Under the pieces are notes generated by a model. The model had not been told where the DNA came from and ran no database searches. It worked only from the letters and a program-made list of their open reading frames with translations. Both the position numbers and the translations under genes were made by a program. A stretch of 16,429 nucleotides of DNA from UBA2922 sp035352555 (GTDB taxonomy: Bacteria; Bacillota; Clostridia; Oscillospirales; Oscillospiraceae): positions 1-16,429 of the forward strand of contig DAOPXW010000042.1 in assembly GCA_035352555.1 (NCBI GenBank). The letters are read 5' to 3'. This document shows, in pieces, positions 1 through 7,084 of the stretch. How positions within the stretch are numbered: position 1 is the first letter of the stretch; each line of letters opens with the position of its first letter.

Positions 1-290
1 TAGGCCGCATCCGTGCCGTAGCCGATCTCCGCCTCGCCCTTCTCGTCGGGCGGGCCCTTGAAGTCCAGCGAGCCGATGACGGTGCCGTCCGTTTTGAGCC
101 GCATCTGCCACTCGGTATACCACAGACGCGCCTCGGGATGCCGGGCGCAGCCCGCCAGCATCTCCCCCAGGGCTTCTTTCATTTCCTCGTCCGGCTCGGT
201 ATCCAGGCGGACCCGCAGCGCCGCGTCATCCAGCGGCACGAGAATCAGCCGCTTTGTTTTGAGTTCTTTGATCTCTTTCTGTTTAAACAT
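1..290 (-). CDS. GNAT-family N-acetyltransferase (RimJ/RimL-like), C-terminus outside window
   Basis: The reading frame opens at an ATG (288-290) and runs off the left edge, giving about 96 residues. The N-terminal text KTKRLILVPLDD is the usual opening strand of RimJ/RimL-type acetyltransferases (family pattern T-x-R-L-x-L-x-P). Later, DGTVIGSLDFKG and EAEIGYG match the strands that precede the acetyl-CoA binding loop. The acetyl-CoA loop itself and the acceptor site lie beyond the edge, so the substrate cannot be judged. It sits 66 bp downstream of the polyferredoxin gene on the same strand with no clear terminator between them, so it may be read through from the tungsten operon. Its function need not be linked to it. 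A weak GGAAG ribosome site precedes the ATG. Confidence 0.85.
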   Translation of the reverse strand, partial: MFKQKEIKELKTKRLILVPLDDAALRVRLDTEPDEEMKEALGEMLAGCARHPEARLWYTEWQMRLKTDGTVIGSLDFKGPPDEKGEAEIGYGTDAA

Positions 291-356
291 TGTACTTCCA
301 GCGCGTTTCGCAGCATGGATTCCTTTCCGTAAATAGAGTTTTGGCGCCGGGCAGGA

Positions 357-779
357 TTACGCCCGGACCTCCCACAGTTCGATGGCCCGGATGGGGCAGC
401 TTCTCACGCAGATGCCGCAGCCGATGCAGTCCTCCGGCCGGGCCAGCTTCGAGAAGATGCGGATATCCCCGTGGAACCGGGGCTGCGACAGCTCCAGGCA
501 GTTTCCGGGACAATTTTCGATACACAGCGAGCAGCCCACGCAGGCCGCCGTGTCCACCCGGGGCTTTTTCCACTGCGCCTTGGGCACCTTGGGGCAGCGG
601 GTACCCGAATCGTCCTCGATGGCGCTTTTGGGGCACAGCTTGCCGCACAGGCCGCAGGAAACGCAGCGGCCCGCGTCGATGACGTGCTTTTGCTTCAATT
701 CGCCGGTGATGGCCTTCACCGGGCAGTTTTTGGCGCACAGCGTGCAGCCCACGCAGTCGTCCGTAATGCGATATGCCAT
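357..779 (-). CDS. Polyferredoxin with four [4Fe-4S] motifs, partner of the AOR-family enzyme
   Basis: This 140-residue protein carries four C-x2-C-x2-C-x3-C-P motifs, at Cys9/12/15/19, Cys39/42/45/49, Cys80/83/86/90 and Cys118/121/124/128, enough for four [4Fe-4S] clusters. It has no signal peptide or membrane helix, so it is cytoplasmic. Small polyferredoxins of this kind are known partners of aldehyde ferredoxin oxidoreductase-type tungsten enzymes (the small subunit of WOR-type heterodimers, or YdhY beside YdhV in E. coli). They move electrons from the pterin site to ferredoxin or another acceptor. The ATG lies 4 bp after the moaD-like stop codon, and its GGAGG ribosome site lies inside the end of that gene, so translation is probably coupled. 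Extra cysteines (Cys62, Cys94) fall outside the motifs. The electron acceptor is unknown. Confidence 0.92.
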   Translation of the reverse strand: MAYRITDDCVGCTLCAKNCPVKAITGELKQKHVIDAGRCVSCGLCGKLCPKSAIEDDSGTRCPKVPKAQWKKPRVDTAACVGCSLCIENCPGNCLELSQPRFHGDIRIFSKLARPEDCIGCGICVRSCPIRAIELWEVRA

Positions 780-783
780 ACCG

Positions 784-1038
784 TCAGCCTCCCGCCACCG
801 CCGGGACGAGCACGACCTCGTCGCCGTCGGATAATGTGGTATTGGGTTTTACCTGCCTGCCGTTTACGGCCACGATACAGCCGCGCAGATCCTTTTCCGA
901 CAGCGTCGAGCGCGGATCGAGGTGCTTGGCCTCCGCCACGATCAGCGGATAAAGCGCCTTCACCGTGGTCACGTCCGCCTCCAGGCTCTTCACGCCGCTG
1001 TCCAGACGGAAGACGCCGAATAATTTGACTTTTACCAT
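784..1038 (-). CDS. MoaD/ThiS-family sulfur carrier protein
   Basis: This 84-residue protein begins with the typical MoaD strand (VKVKLFGVFR) and ends in the diglycine tail AVAGG, the residue pair that is adenylated and thiocarboxylated in this beta-grasp family. The internal segment IVAVNGRQV followed by LSDGDEVVLVPAVAGG is characteristic of MoaD-like carriers. MoaD-type proteins donate sulfur to build the dithiolene of the pterin cofactor. Its place between the AOR and polyferredoxin genes suggests a copy dedicated to the tungstopterin enzyme, although a general role in molybdopterin synthesis is possible. The gap to the upstream AOR stop is 10 bp, with a strong GAGGAGG site before the ATG. 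No moaE is visible in the window, so any MoaE partner must be encoded elsewhere. Confidence 0.85.
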   Translation of the reverse strand: MVKVKLFGVFRLDSGVKSLEADVTTVKALYPLIVAEAKHLDPRSTLSEKDLRGCIVAVNGRQVKPNTTLSDGDEVVLVPAVAGG

Positions 1039-1048
1039 TTCAGCCTCC

Positions 1049-2968
1049 TCACAGGATCTGTAGCCTGCGCAGGGTCATTTTGGTGGGCAGACCCCGCTTG
1101 TTCCAGCCTCTGGCCCGGTAATACTCGGGCTTCATCCTGTCCAGCGGCACCACCGTTCTGGGGTCGTTGGGGTCCTGCGGCACGTCGGTGAGGCGTTTGG
1201 GCAGCGAATCGTCCTTTTCGGACACGCCGAAACGGGCGCTGACGCAGCGCTCCAGATTGTAGCCGCGCTCGCCGATGCGCAGATATTTGCCGAAATACAT
1301 GGGCATGCCCAACGCATATTCAATCTCCCGGGTGTGGTGGAACACCGGCAGATGGAAACACATCACGTCCGGCGCTTTGTTCAGCACCCGCACCACCCCG
1401 CCGATATAGGGGATGGCGGCGTTGGCGGCTTTGGTGATGGGCCCGTTGGGCTTAGAGATCAAAAAGCCAGGGAAAAAGGCGTAGGAGGTGAAAAGGCACT
1501 GGCCCGTGGCGGAAATGGCCTCCATCAAATCCTGAAACATCATGGTGAGGTCGGCCTTGGCGTGGGGCGTCTGGGAATCGGTGTAGAGACCCAGGCCCTC
1601 CAAAATCACCAGATAGCCGCCGTTGAGGTGGCAGCCGCCGCGGTTGGCCACGGCATAGCCCAGGCCCTGACCCACGGCCCGGCGGGGCTCATAGGCCGCA
1701 AGCTCCATACCCTTGGCCTGGATGGAGAAATCCTCGCCGCCGTACTTTTTGCTCAGACGCTTGCTGCCCTCGGCCAGCTCGTCGCCGATGCCGCGGCGGT
1801 GGGCGATATCGTCCCACAGCTGGGAAATGCCGTCGGTCTCGCCGAAGTGCAGGCCGTTGTCCCACAGGCCCTTTTCGTTGGCCTCCATGGCCCAGGCCAG
1901 CGTGCTGGCGGCGGAGATGGTGTCCAAGCCCAGCTCATCCAGCTCGTTGTTCCACCGGAGGATGCGCGCCAGATCATCGTTGAGGATGCCGCCGCCCAGC
2001 AGGCCCAGGGTCTCCAGTTCGGGGCCCTTGACCTCCTTGCCGTCCACCAGCACGGAACGGGCGCATTTAATGGGGCAGGACAGGCAGCCTTTGTTGACAA
2101 GATTGTGCTCCTCGGCCAGGACCTCGCCGCTGACCTTTTCAAATTCCTCATACTGGCCGTAATTGTAGTTCTTGGTGGACAGGATGCCGCGCATCTGCAT
2201 GGCGCTGACCAGCCCCGCCGTACCCAGCCGGGGCAGCTGGCTGCCCGTCAGCGGGTGGGCGCGCAGATATGTGCACCACTTCTGGTTCCACGCGGCGGTG
2301 CGCTGGGGATCGTAAATCGGAATCCCGTGGTTGCCCGCGGCGGTGATGGCCTTGAGCCCCTTATAGCCCAGCACCGCGCCCATGCCTGCCCGGCCGGAGG
2401 CGCGCTCCCCGCTGATGACGCAGGCGTACCTGACCAGATTCTCCCCCGCGGGGCCGATGCTGATCATGCCGCACTTGACCTTGCAGCCGCGGTCGTCCGC
2501 CAGCTTTTGGTTCAGCTTCTCCTGCGTCTCGCTGATTTTCAGCCCCCAGAGATCCTCCGCATCGTGGAGCGTGAAGCGGTCGTTTTCGATCTCCAGCCAC
2601 TTGTGGCCGTCGCATTTTCCCGTGAGGATCAGGGCGTCGTAGCCCGCCTTTTTCAGATAATATCCGAAATTCCCGCCGCTGTTGGAGGAGGCCATAAAGC
2701 CCGTCTGCGGCGAGAGGGACGAGATATCAAATCGGTTGGAGCTGGGCGCGCCGGTGCCCGTGAGCGGGCCTGTGGCGATGACCACCATGTTTTCCGCCGA
2801 GAGCGGCTCTTCCCTGCCCGTGAGGTTGTCATAGAGAATGCGGGCGGCCATGATCTTGCCGCCCATGTAAAGCTCCCGCTCCCTGTCCGACCAGGGATAG
2901 TCGGAAACCTTGCCGGTGGTGAGGTCGAGCTGTGCCACCCGGCCCATATAACCCGCGTATTTCGACAT
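1049..2968 (-). CDS. aor: AOR-family tungsten-dependent aldehyde ferredoxin oxidoreductase, large subunit
   Basis: The 639-residue product has the full length and layout of the aldehyde ferredoxin oxidoreductase family, which oxidises aldehydes to acids with a tungsten bis-pterin cofactor and passes electrons to ferredoxin. The N-terminal domain carries family blocks around GPLTGTGAPSSNRF (67-80), SNSGGNFG (95-102) and GRAGMGAVLGYKGLKAI (192-208). The cluster ligands are present as Cys295-x2-Cys298-x3-Cys302 plus a distant Cys491, matching the spacing of the Pyrococcus enzyme. A pterin-binding DELGLD motif lies at 344-349. In the second pterin motif, before Cys491, the usual Asp is replaced (SATGQC). 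A GGAGG site 7 bp before the ATG fixes the start. It lies 13 bp downstream of tupC and is followed by the moaD-like and polyferredoxin genes. The substrate cannot be read from sequence. YdhV-like or other AOR subfamilies remain possible. Confidence 0.95.
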   Translation of the reverse strand: MSKYAGYMGRVAQLDLTTGKVSDYPWSDRERELYMGGKIMAARILYDNLTGREEPLSAENMVVIATGPLTGTGAPSSNRFDISSLSPQTGFMASSNSGGNFGYYLKKAGYDALILTGKCDGHKWLEIENDRFTLHDAEDLWGLKISETQEKLNQKLADDRGCKVKCGMISIGPAGENLVRYACVISGERASGRAGMGAVLGYKGLKAITAAGNHGIPIYDPQRTAAWNQKWCTYLRAHPLTGSQLPRLGTAGLVSAMQMRGILSTKNYNYGQYEEFEKVSGEVLAEEHNLVNKGCLSCPIKCARSVLVDGKEVKGPELETLGLLGGGILNDDLARILRWNNELDELGLDTISAASTLAWAMEANEKGLWDNGLHFGETDGISQLWDDIAHRRGIGDELAEGSKRLSKKYGGEDFSIQAKGMELAAYEPRRAVGQGLGYAVANRGGCHLNGGYLVILEGLGLYTDSQTPHAKADLTMMFQDLMEAISATGQCLFTSYAFFPGFLISKPNGPITKAANAAIPYIGGVVRVLNKAPDVMCFHLPVFHHTREIEYALGMPMYFGKYLRIGERGYNLERCVSARFGVSEKDDSLPKRLTDVPQDPNDPRTVVPLDRMKPEYYRARGWNKRGLPTKMTLRRLQIL

Positions 2969-2981
2969 GGTTTTCCTCCAA

Positions 2982-3635
2982 TCAGTCGCGCCAGAAATCC
3001 AGATACCGTTTCAGCTCGCCGCTGTGGGGAGTCTGAAGAATGTCCTGGCCGTATTCCGTCAGCTCGCCCTTGTGGAAAAACAGGACAAAGTCGGCCATGC
3101 GGGCCGCCTGCGCCGGCGAGTGCGTGATCAGCAGCACGGCGGCCCCCGCCTCGGCGCGGTAGGCCCCGATCAGCTTTTCCGCCGCCAGCGTGGATTCCAC
3201 ATCCAGCGCTGCGGTGGGTTCATCCAGGATCAAAAGCGCCGCATCCCGCATCAGCACCCGGGCCAGACACAGCTTTTGGGTCTCGCCGCCGGAGAGCTTT
3301 TTTGCTCTGGCGTCCGCCAGCGGGGTCATGTTCAGCGCGGAAAGCAGCGCGTCCGCCCGGGCGGTGTCCTTTCCCGCCAGACGAAGATTTTTACGGACGC
3401 TCAGACGGAAGGCGTAGCATTTCTGGGGCAGATAGCCCACCGGCGGCCTTTCGCCCGCAAAGGGCGTGCCGCCGCCGTCGGCCCGCTCCGCGCCGGAGAG
3501 AATCTTTGCCAGCGTGGATTTTCCGGAACCGTTGCCGCCCACCACCGCGTAAATCTTTCCCGGCAGGAGCTCAAACTCCGGCAGACGCAGCACGGTGCGG
3601 CCGCCGTAGGTTTTGGTCAGCGCGTTGAGCTTCAT
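2982..3635 (-). CDS. tupC: Tungstate ABC transporter, ATP-binding protein
   Basis: This 217-residue ATPase has every ABC motif in order: Walker A GGNGSGKST (33-41), Q-loop LPQK, signature LSGGE, Walker B LLILDEPTAALD and the switch His in LLITHS. It should energise TupB-mediated import of tungstate at the cytoplasmic face of the membrane. Its start overlaps the end of tupB by 4 bp (ATGA), so the two are translationally coupled. AOR follows after 13 bp. Assignment as tungstate rather than molybdate rests on the tupA partner and on the tungstoenzyme gene downstream. The protein lacks the C-terminal TOBE/MOP domain typical of ModC, which also favours the Tup type. Confidence 0.9.
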   Translation of the reverse strand: MKLNALTKTYGGRTVLRLPEFELLPGKIYAVVGGNGSGKSTLAKILSGAERADGGGTPFAGERPPVGYLPQKCYAFRLSVRKNLRLAGKDTARADALLSALNMTPLADARAKKLSGGETQKLCLARVLMRDAALLILDEPTAALDVESTLAAEKLIGAYRAEAGAAVLLITHSPAQAARMADFVLFFHKGELTEYGQDILQTPHSGELKRYLDFWRD

Positions 3636-4318
3636 TTCGCCAGCCTCCCCTGCAGAATCGACACCGCGATGTTGATGAGCAGCGACAGCGCGAACAGAAT
3701 GATGCCCAGGGCCAGCGCCGTGACGAAATTGCCCATATTGGTGTAATTCATGATGGCGGTGGTCATGACGTTGGTCTTATAGGCGATGGCGCCGCCCACC
3801 ATGGACACGGCGCCCACCTCGGCCAGCGCCCGGCTGAGCCCCAGAAGATAGGTGGTGATGATTTGATAGGCGCTCTCGTTGACCAGCAGCAGCAGCCTTT
3901 TTCCCCCGCCGAAGCCCAGACCCAGCGCGGTCTCGCGGATGTCCGGCGCGATGGCGGATACGCCGCTTTCCATCATGCCGGCCACGATGGGCGTGATCAG
4001 CAGGATCTGCGCGATGACCATGCCTTTCACCGTATACAGCAGCTGCAGGCCCCGCAGCGGACCCACGCCGCAGAACATCAGGTAGCATAAAAGACCGCAG
4101 ACCACGGGCGGAAGGCCCATCAGCGTGCGGTTGATTACCACCAGCGCCCGCCGGCCGGGAAAGGCGCGGCTGCCGTACAGAATACCCAGCGGGACGCCCA
4201 GCAGCAGCGCGATCAGGGAGCTGGCGAGGCTCATGCGGAACGTGACGGCGAGGATGTTCTCCAGCAGCGCGCTGCCGGAGAACATCAGCCCGATCGCCTG
4301 GTGAAAGGCTGTGGACAT
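3632..4318 (-). CDS. tupB: Tungstate ABC transporter, permease protein
   Basis: The 228-residue integral membrane protein has about five hydrophobic segments and belongs to the binding-protein-dependent transport permease family. The cytoplasmic coupling loop is seen around LSRALAEVGAVSMVGGAIAY, the TupB version of the EAA motif that docks onto the ATPase. It forms the membrane channel of the importer, fed by the TupA lipoprotein. The ATG lies 4 bp after the tupA stop codon with no convincing ribosome site, so translation probably depends on coupling to tupA. The 4-bp overlap with tupC points to a single transcript. Confidence 0.9.
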   Translation of the reverse strand: MSTAFHQAIGLMFSGSALLENILAVTFRMSLASSLIALLLGVPLGILYGSRAFPGRRALVVINRTLMGLPPVVCGLLCYLMFCGVGPLRGLQLLYTVKGMVIAQILLITPIVAGMMESGVSAIAPDIRETALGLGFGGGKRLLLLVNESAYQIITTYLLGLSRALAEVGAVSMVGGAIAYKTNVMTTAIMNYTNMGNFVTALALGIILFALSLLINIAVSILQGRLAK

Positions 4319-4322
4319 GAAA

Positions 4323-5324
4323 TCAGCTAATCGTGACGCCGTTATTGGCGACGAAGGTCAGGAAGGTCGCCTTGTCGGAGAGAATATACGCGCCCTTCTC
4401 GTTGGCCATGGTCAGGCAGGCGCCCATGCCCGCGCTGGAATAAATGTACCAGGCCGTGTAATTGGCGACGCTGTCCGCGTCCGTGGTGATGCCCAGCTCC
4501 GCCGGCCAGAGGGTGACTTCCTTGGTATGGGTGCCGGACTTGTCGCCGCGGGAGACGAAGGGATATTTCCCGTCCGCAATAAGCTTGAATGCATCCTTCA
4601 CGCTGGCGGCTTTCTTGACACCCGCGGGATCGTTCGCAGGGCCGCAGAGCACAAAGTAGTTATAGAGGAAGGAGAGCCGTTCGGATTCAAAGCCGTCCAG
4701 CACATAGCTGTAGCCGGCGGTCACAAAGGCTTCCTCCTGCGTTTTGGCGTGAACCAGAATGAGATCGGCGTTGCCGCATTCCGCGTTGGCGATAGCCTTG
4801 CCGGTGCCGGCGGCGGTGACTTCCACCTTGTAGCCGTATTTCTCCTCAAACTGGGGCAGCAGATAATCCAGCAGGCCGGAGTCGTTGACGGAGGTGGTGG
4901 TGGACAGGCGGATGGTCTTGGTAGCGTCCGTGGGGGCGGGAATCGCGGCGGTGGAGACAGGCGCCCTGTCCAGCAGGTAGAAAAGCTGCTGGCCGTACTT
5001 GTCCTGACCGTAACCGGCGGCCAGCTTTTCGGTGTCCGCGGACAGCAGCCAATTGATCAGCGCGGCCGCGCCCGCGGTGTTGATGGCGACGCCGCTGACG
5101 GCTTTGCCGTCGGCATCCTTGAACGGCGCTTTGGGGTTGACGGCCAGCAGGCTGTAGGTGTTGAGCATGCTGTCGTCCTGCTCGCAGAGGATCTGGAGCT
5201 TAACATTGCTTTCCGGGGCCGCCGTCGGCGCGGCGGTGGCCGCGGCCCCGGTTTGCTGCGCTCCGCAGGCGCACAGCGCCGCGATCATGACCACGGCCAT
5301 CAGCAGGGCAAGAAATTTCTTCAT
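4323..5324 (-). CDS. tupA: Tungstate-binding lipoprotein TupA, apparently circularly permuted
   Basis: This 333-residue protein starts with a lipoprotein signal (lipobox LCAC, lipidated Cys20) and an Ala/Thr/Pro-rich tether (21-38). It would capture tungstate outside the membrane for TupB/TupC. The TupA hallmarks are all present: LSTTTSVNDSGLLDYLLP (140-157), the oxyanion-binding TTTS at 142-145, and SRGDKSGTHTKE (258-269). The order is abnormal. In ordinary TupA the TTTS strand opens the mature protein, and the chain ends with a segment resembling LLNxYxVxAVNP...WL...KYGxxLF. Here that ending occurs first (41-116: ...DSMLNTYSLLAVNP...INWLL...GQDKYGQQLFY), then a Pro/Ala-rich linker (117-136), then the canonical N-terminal part. 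The protein stops at GVTIS, where the family normally continues into the segment found at the front. The frame is continuous with a GGAGG site before the ATG. The family resemblance is from memory, not an alignment. Confidence 0.9.
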   Translation of the reverse strand: MKKFLALLMAVVMIAALCACGAQQTGAAATAAPTAAPESNVKLQILCEQDDSMLNTYSLLAVNPKAPFKDADGKAVSGVAINTAGAAALINWLLSADTEKLAAGYGQDKYGQQLFYLLDRAPVSTAAIPAPTDATKTIRLSTTTSVNDSGLLDYLLPQFEEKYGYKVEVTAAGTGKAIANAECGNADLILVHAKTQEEAFVTAGYSYVLDGFESERLSFLYNYFVLCGPANDPAGVKKAASVKDAFKLIADGKYPFVSRGDKSGTHTKEVTLWPAELGITTDADSVANYTAWYIYSSAGMGACLTMANEKGAYILSDKATFLTFVANNGVTIS

Positions 5325-5371
5325 TTTTTCGCCTCCAAATCAAAATAGGGGTGCGCTCATTTGCCTGTATA

Positions 5372-5399
5372 ATTCTACCATCCTATTTTATTCTGTCAA
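5372..5399 (-). promoter_or_regulatory. Sigma-A-type promoter of the tup-aor operon
   Basis: Read on the minus strand, a perfect -35 TTGACA (5394-5399) is followed after 16 bp by TAGAAT (5372-5377), five of six matches to the -10 consensus. Transcription would start near 5365, about 40 nt before the tupA ATG, leaving only a short untranslated leader and no room for a molybdenum-cofactor-type riboswitch. Confidence 0.75.
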
Positions 5400-5406
5400 G
5401 GAGGTA

Positions 5407-5463
5407 TTGCGAATTCTGATGGCATTCTTGCGAAACTGTAAGGATGGGGATGGAAGTGTAAGG
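5407..5463. repeat. Two pairs of 7-bp direct repeats upstream of the tup promoter
   Basis: TTGCGAA occurs at 5407-5413 and 5428-5434 (21 bp apart), and TGTAAGG at 5437-5443 and 5457-5463 (20 bp apart). The spacing is close to two DNA turns, and the pairs lie just upstream of the tup-aor -35 box, as an operator would. The stretch between 5325 and 5542 holds otherwise only the promoter. No regulator is assigned. Confidence 0.35.
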
Positions 5464-5542
5464 CGGATGAATGGCAGCGGCGGAGGCGGGCGGTTAGAAT
5501 AAGGGCGTAATCAGGAAAAGCGCTGATTATGGAGGGTTTGAG

Positions 5543-5692
5543 ATGAAAAACACCGATAAAAAGAAAACCGAAGCCCTGGAAGACGCGCTCAACGCGCCCT
5601 TTCAGCGCGACGATACGCTGCTGAACCTGGCCTGGGGGATGTCCTTCTATGCCGGGATGGACGATTGCCTGCCGCTGCTGGTGCTGCGATAA
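5543..5692 (+). CDS. Hypothetical 49-residue protein
   Basis: An ATG at 5543 follows a GGAGGG ribosome site at 5531-5536 with ideal spacing, and opens a 49-codon frame ending in TAA at 5690-5692. The product begins with a lysine-rich stretch (MKNTDKKKTEALEDAL) and ends with NLAWGMSFYAGMDDCLPLLVLR. It has no signal peptide and no family I recognise. It is isolated between the divergent tup operon and the convergent mgtE, and its stop codon overlaps the mgtE terminator. The strong ribosome site and coding-like composition support it, but no clear promoter is visible. Confidence 0.5.
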   Translation: MKNTDKKKTEALEDALNAPFQRDDTLLNLAWGMSFYAGMDDCLPLLVLR

Positions 5693-5720
5693 AAAGCAGG
5701 GGCGAAAAAATCGTCCCTGC
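5691..5720 (-). terminator. Intrinsic terminator of mgtE
   Basis: On the minus strand GCAGGGACGA, a five-T loop and TCGCCCCTGC form a 10-bp stem with one wobble pair, followed by TTTTT. It starts 8 bp after the mgtE stop codon. Confidence 0.85.
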
Positions 5721-5728
5721 CGAGCGGT

Positions 5729-7084
5729 TCACAGTCCGAGAATATACGTGGCCGCCGTGAAATAAATCAGCAGCGCCACGGCGTCCACAATGGTCGTCAG
5801 TACCGGACTGGCCAGCACCGCGGGGTCCAGCCCCACCTTTTCCGCGCCCAGCGGCAGCAGCGCGCCGACGATCTTTGACGCCAGCACGTCGAAGACAAGG
5901 GTAATGCAGACCACCAGCGAGACCTTGAAGCCGACCCTGTCGAACAGCATGAGCTTTCCGAAGTTCACGATTGCCAGCGTCAGGCCGCACAAAACAGCCA
6001 CGCGGATCTCTTTCCAGAGAATCTTCATCGTGTCCTTCGTGCCGATCTCGCCCAGCGACAGGCTGCGGATAATGGTGACGGTGGACTGGCTGCCGGAATT
6101 GCCGCCGGTGTCCATCAGCATGGGGATGAACGCGGTAAGCACCACATAGGTGGCCAGCGCGTTTTCAAAATGGGTGATGATCATGCCCGTAAAGGTGGCG
6201 GAGATCATCAGGATGAGCAGCCAGGGGATGCGGGAGCGCCACAGGTCGAATACCGACAGGCGCAGATAGGGCTTGCCGGTCGGCGTGACGGCGGCCATCT
6301 TGGAAATATCCTCCGAAGCCTCCTCCTGCATGACGTCGATGGCGTCATCCACGGTGACGATGCCCACCAGGCGGTCCTCGGAATCCACCACGGGCAGCGC
6401 GGTGAAATTGTACTTTGCAAAGGTCTGGGCCACGAGTTCCTGATCCTCATGGGTGGTCACGGAGACCACATTCTGCTCCATGAGCTCGGAAACGGGCATA
6501 TCCGGCTTCGCCAGAATGATGCTGCGCAGCGAGACGACGCCCAGCAGCTTGCGCTTGTCGTCGACCACATAGCACAGATTGACGGTCTCCTTGTCCACGC
6601 CGGTGGCGCGGATATGGCCGATGGCCTCCCCCGCCGTCATCCCGGGATTGAGATCGACATATTCCGTGGTCATCAGCGACCCGGCGGAATCGTCCGGATA
6701 CTTGAGTATCTCGTTGATCAGGCGGCGGGTATCCGGCTCCGCCTGACTGAGAATGCGCTTGACCAGATTGGCGGGCATCTCCTCCACCAGATCCACGGCG
6801 TCGTCCACATAGAGGTCGTCCACGATGGATTTCAGCTCGGTATCGGAAAAGCCCTGCACCAGCGCTTTTTGGGCTTCGCTGTCCATCTCCACGAAAGTGT
6901 CGGCGGCCAGCTCCTTGGGCAGCAGCCGGAACAGGAGCAAAAGCTCTCCGGGCGGCACGTCCTCCAGCAGGGCCGCGATATCCGACGGGTTCATGGTGGA
7001 CAGCACGGTTTTGATGGCATTGTACTTTTTCTGCTCCAGCAGAATCTCCAGGGTATCATTGATCGTTACAGACATTTCTGCCAC
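5729..7084 (-). CDS. mgtE: Magnesium transporter MgtE
   Basis: The 451-residue protein has the complete MgtE architecture. A cytosolic N domain (about 1-130, helical repeats such as MNPSDIAALLEDVP) is followed by a pair of CBS domains (about 137-255) and a membrane domain of five helices (about 285-450). The pore signature PMLMDTGGNSGSQ lies at 321-333. Asp434 in TTIVDAVAL matches the conserved acidic residue of the ion-selectivity site. MgtE is a homodimeric Mg2+ channel-transporter of the inner membrane that is closed by Mg2+ bound between the N and CBS domains. The start is a GTG, chosen because GGAGG lies 8 nt upstream; the in-frame ATG three codons later would be too far away. A long leader with an internal terminator precedes it, suggesting control by attenuation. 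Confidence 0.97.
   Translation of the reverse strand: MAEMSVTINDTLEILLEQKKYNAIKTVLSTMNPSDIAALLEDVPPGELLLLFRLLPKELAADTFVEMDSEAQKALVQGFSDTELKSIVDDLYVDDAVDLVEEMPANLVKRILSQAEPDTRRLINEILKYPDDSAGSLMTTEYVDLNPGMTAGEAIGHIRATGVDKETVNLCYVVDDKRKLLGVVSLRSIILAKPDMPVSELMEQNVVSVTTHEDQELVAQTFAKYNFTALPVVDSEDRLVGIVTVDDAIDVMQEEASEDISKMAAVTPTGKPYLRLSVFDLWRSRIPWLLILMISATFTGMIITHFENALATYVVLTAFIPMLMDTGGNSGSQSTVTIIRSLSLGEIGTKDTMKILWKEIRVAVLCGLTLAIVNFGKLMLFDRVGFKVSLVVCITLVFDVLASKIVGALLPLGAEKVGLDPAVLASPVLTTIVDAVALLIYFTAATYILGL

Noticed and set aside
1334..3127. 597-codon open frame on the plus strand
   Set aside because: It lies antisense to the aor gene, has no ribosome site, and its composition is what reverse-strand reading of GC-rich codons gives.
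4323..5324. tupA as two genes or a frameshifted gene
   Set aside because: The frame is continuous from the lipoprotein signal to the stop, with all tungstate-binding motifs, so rotation of order explains it better.
4311..5348. 345-codon open frame on the plus strand
   Set aside because: It is antisense to tupA and rich in Gly/Ala/Val from reversed codons.
5325..5371. Moco/tungsten-cofactor riboswitch ahead of tupA
   Set aside because: The predicted transcript start leaves only about 40 nt of leader, too short for that RNA.
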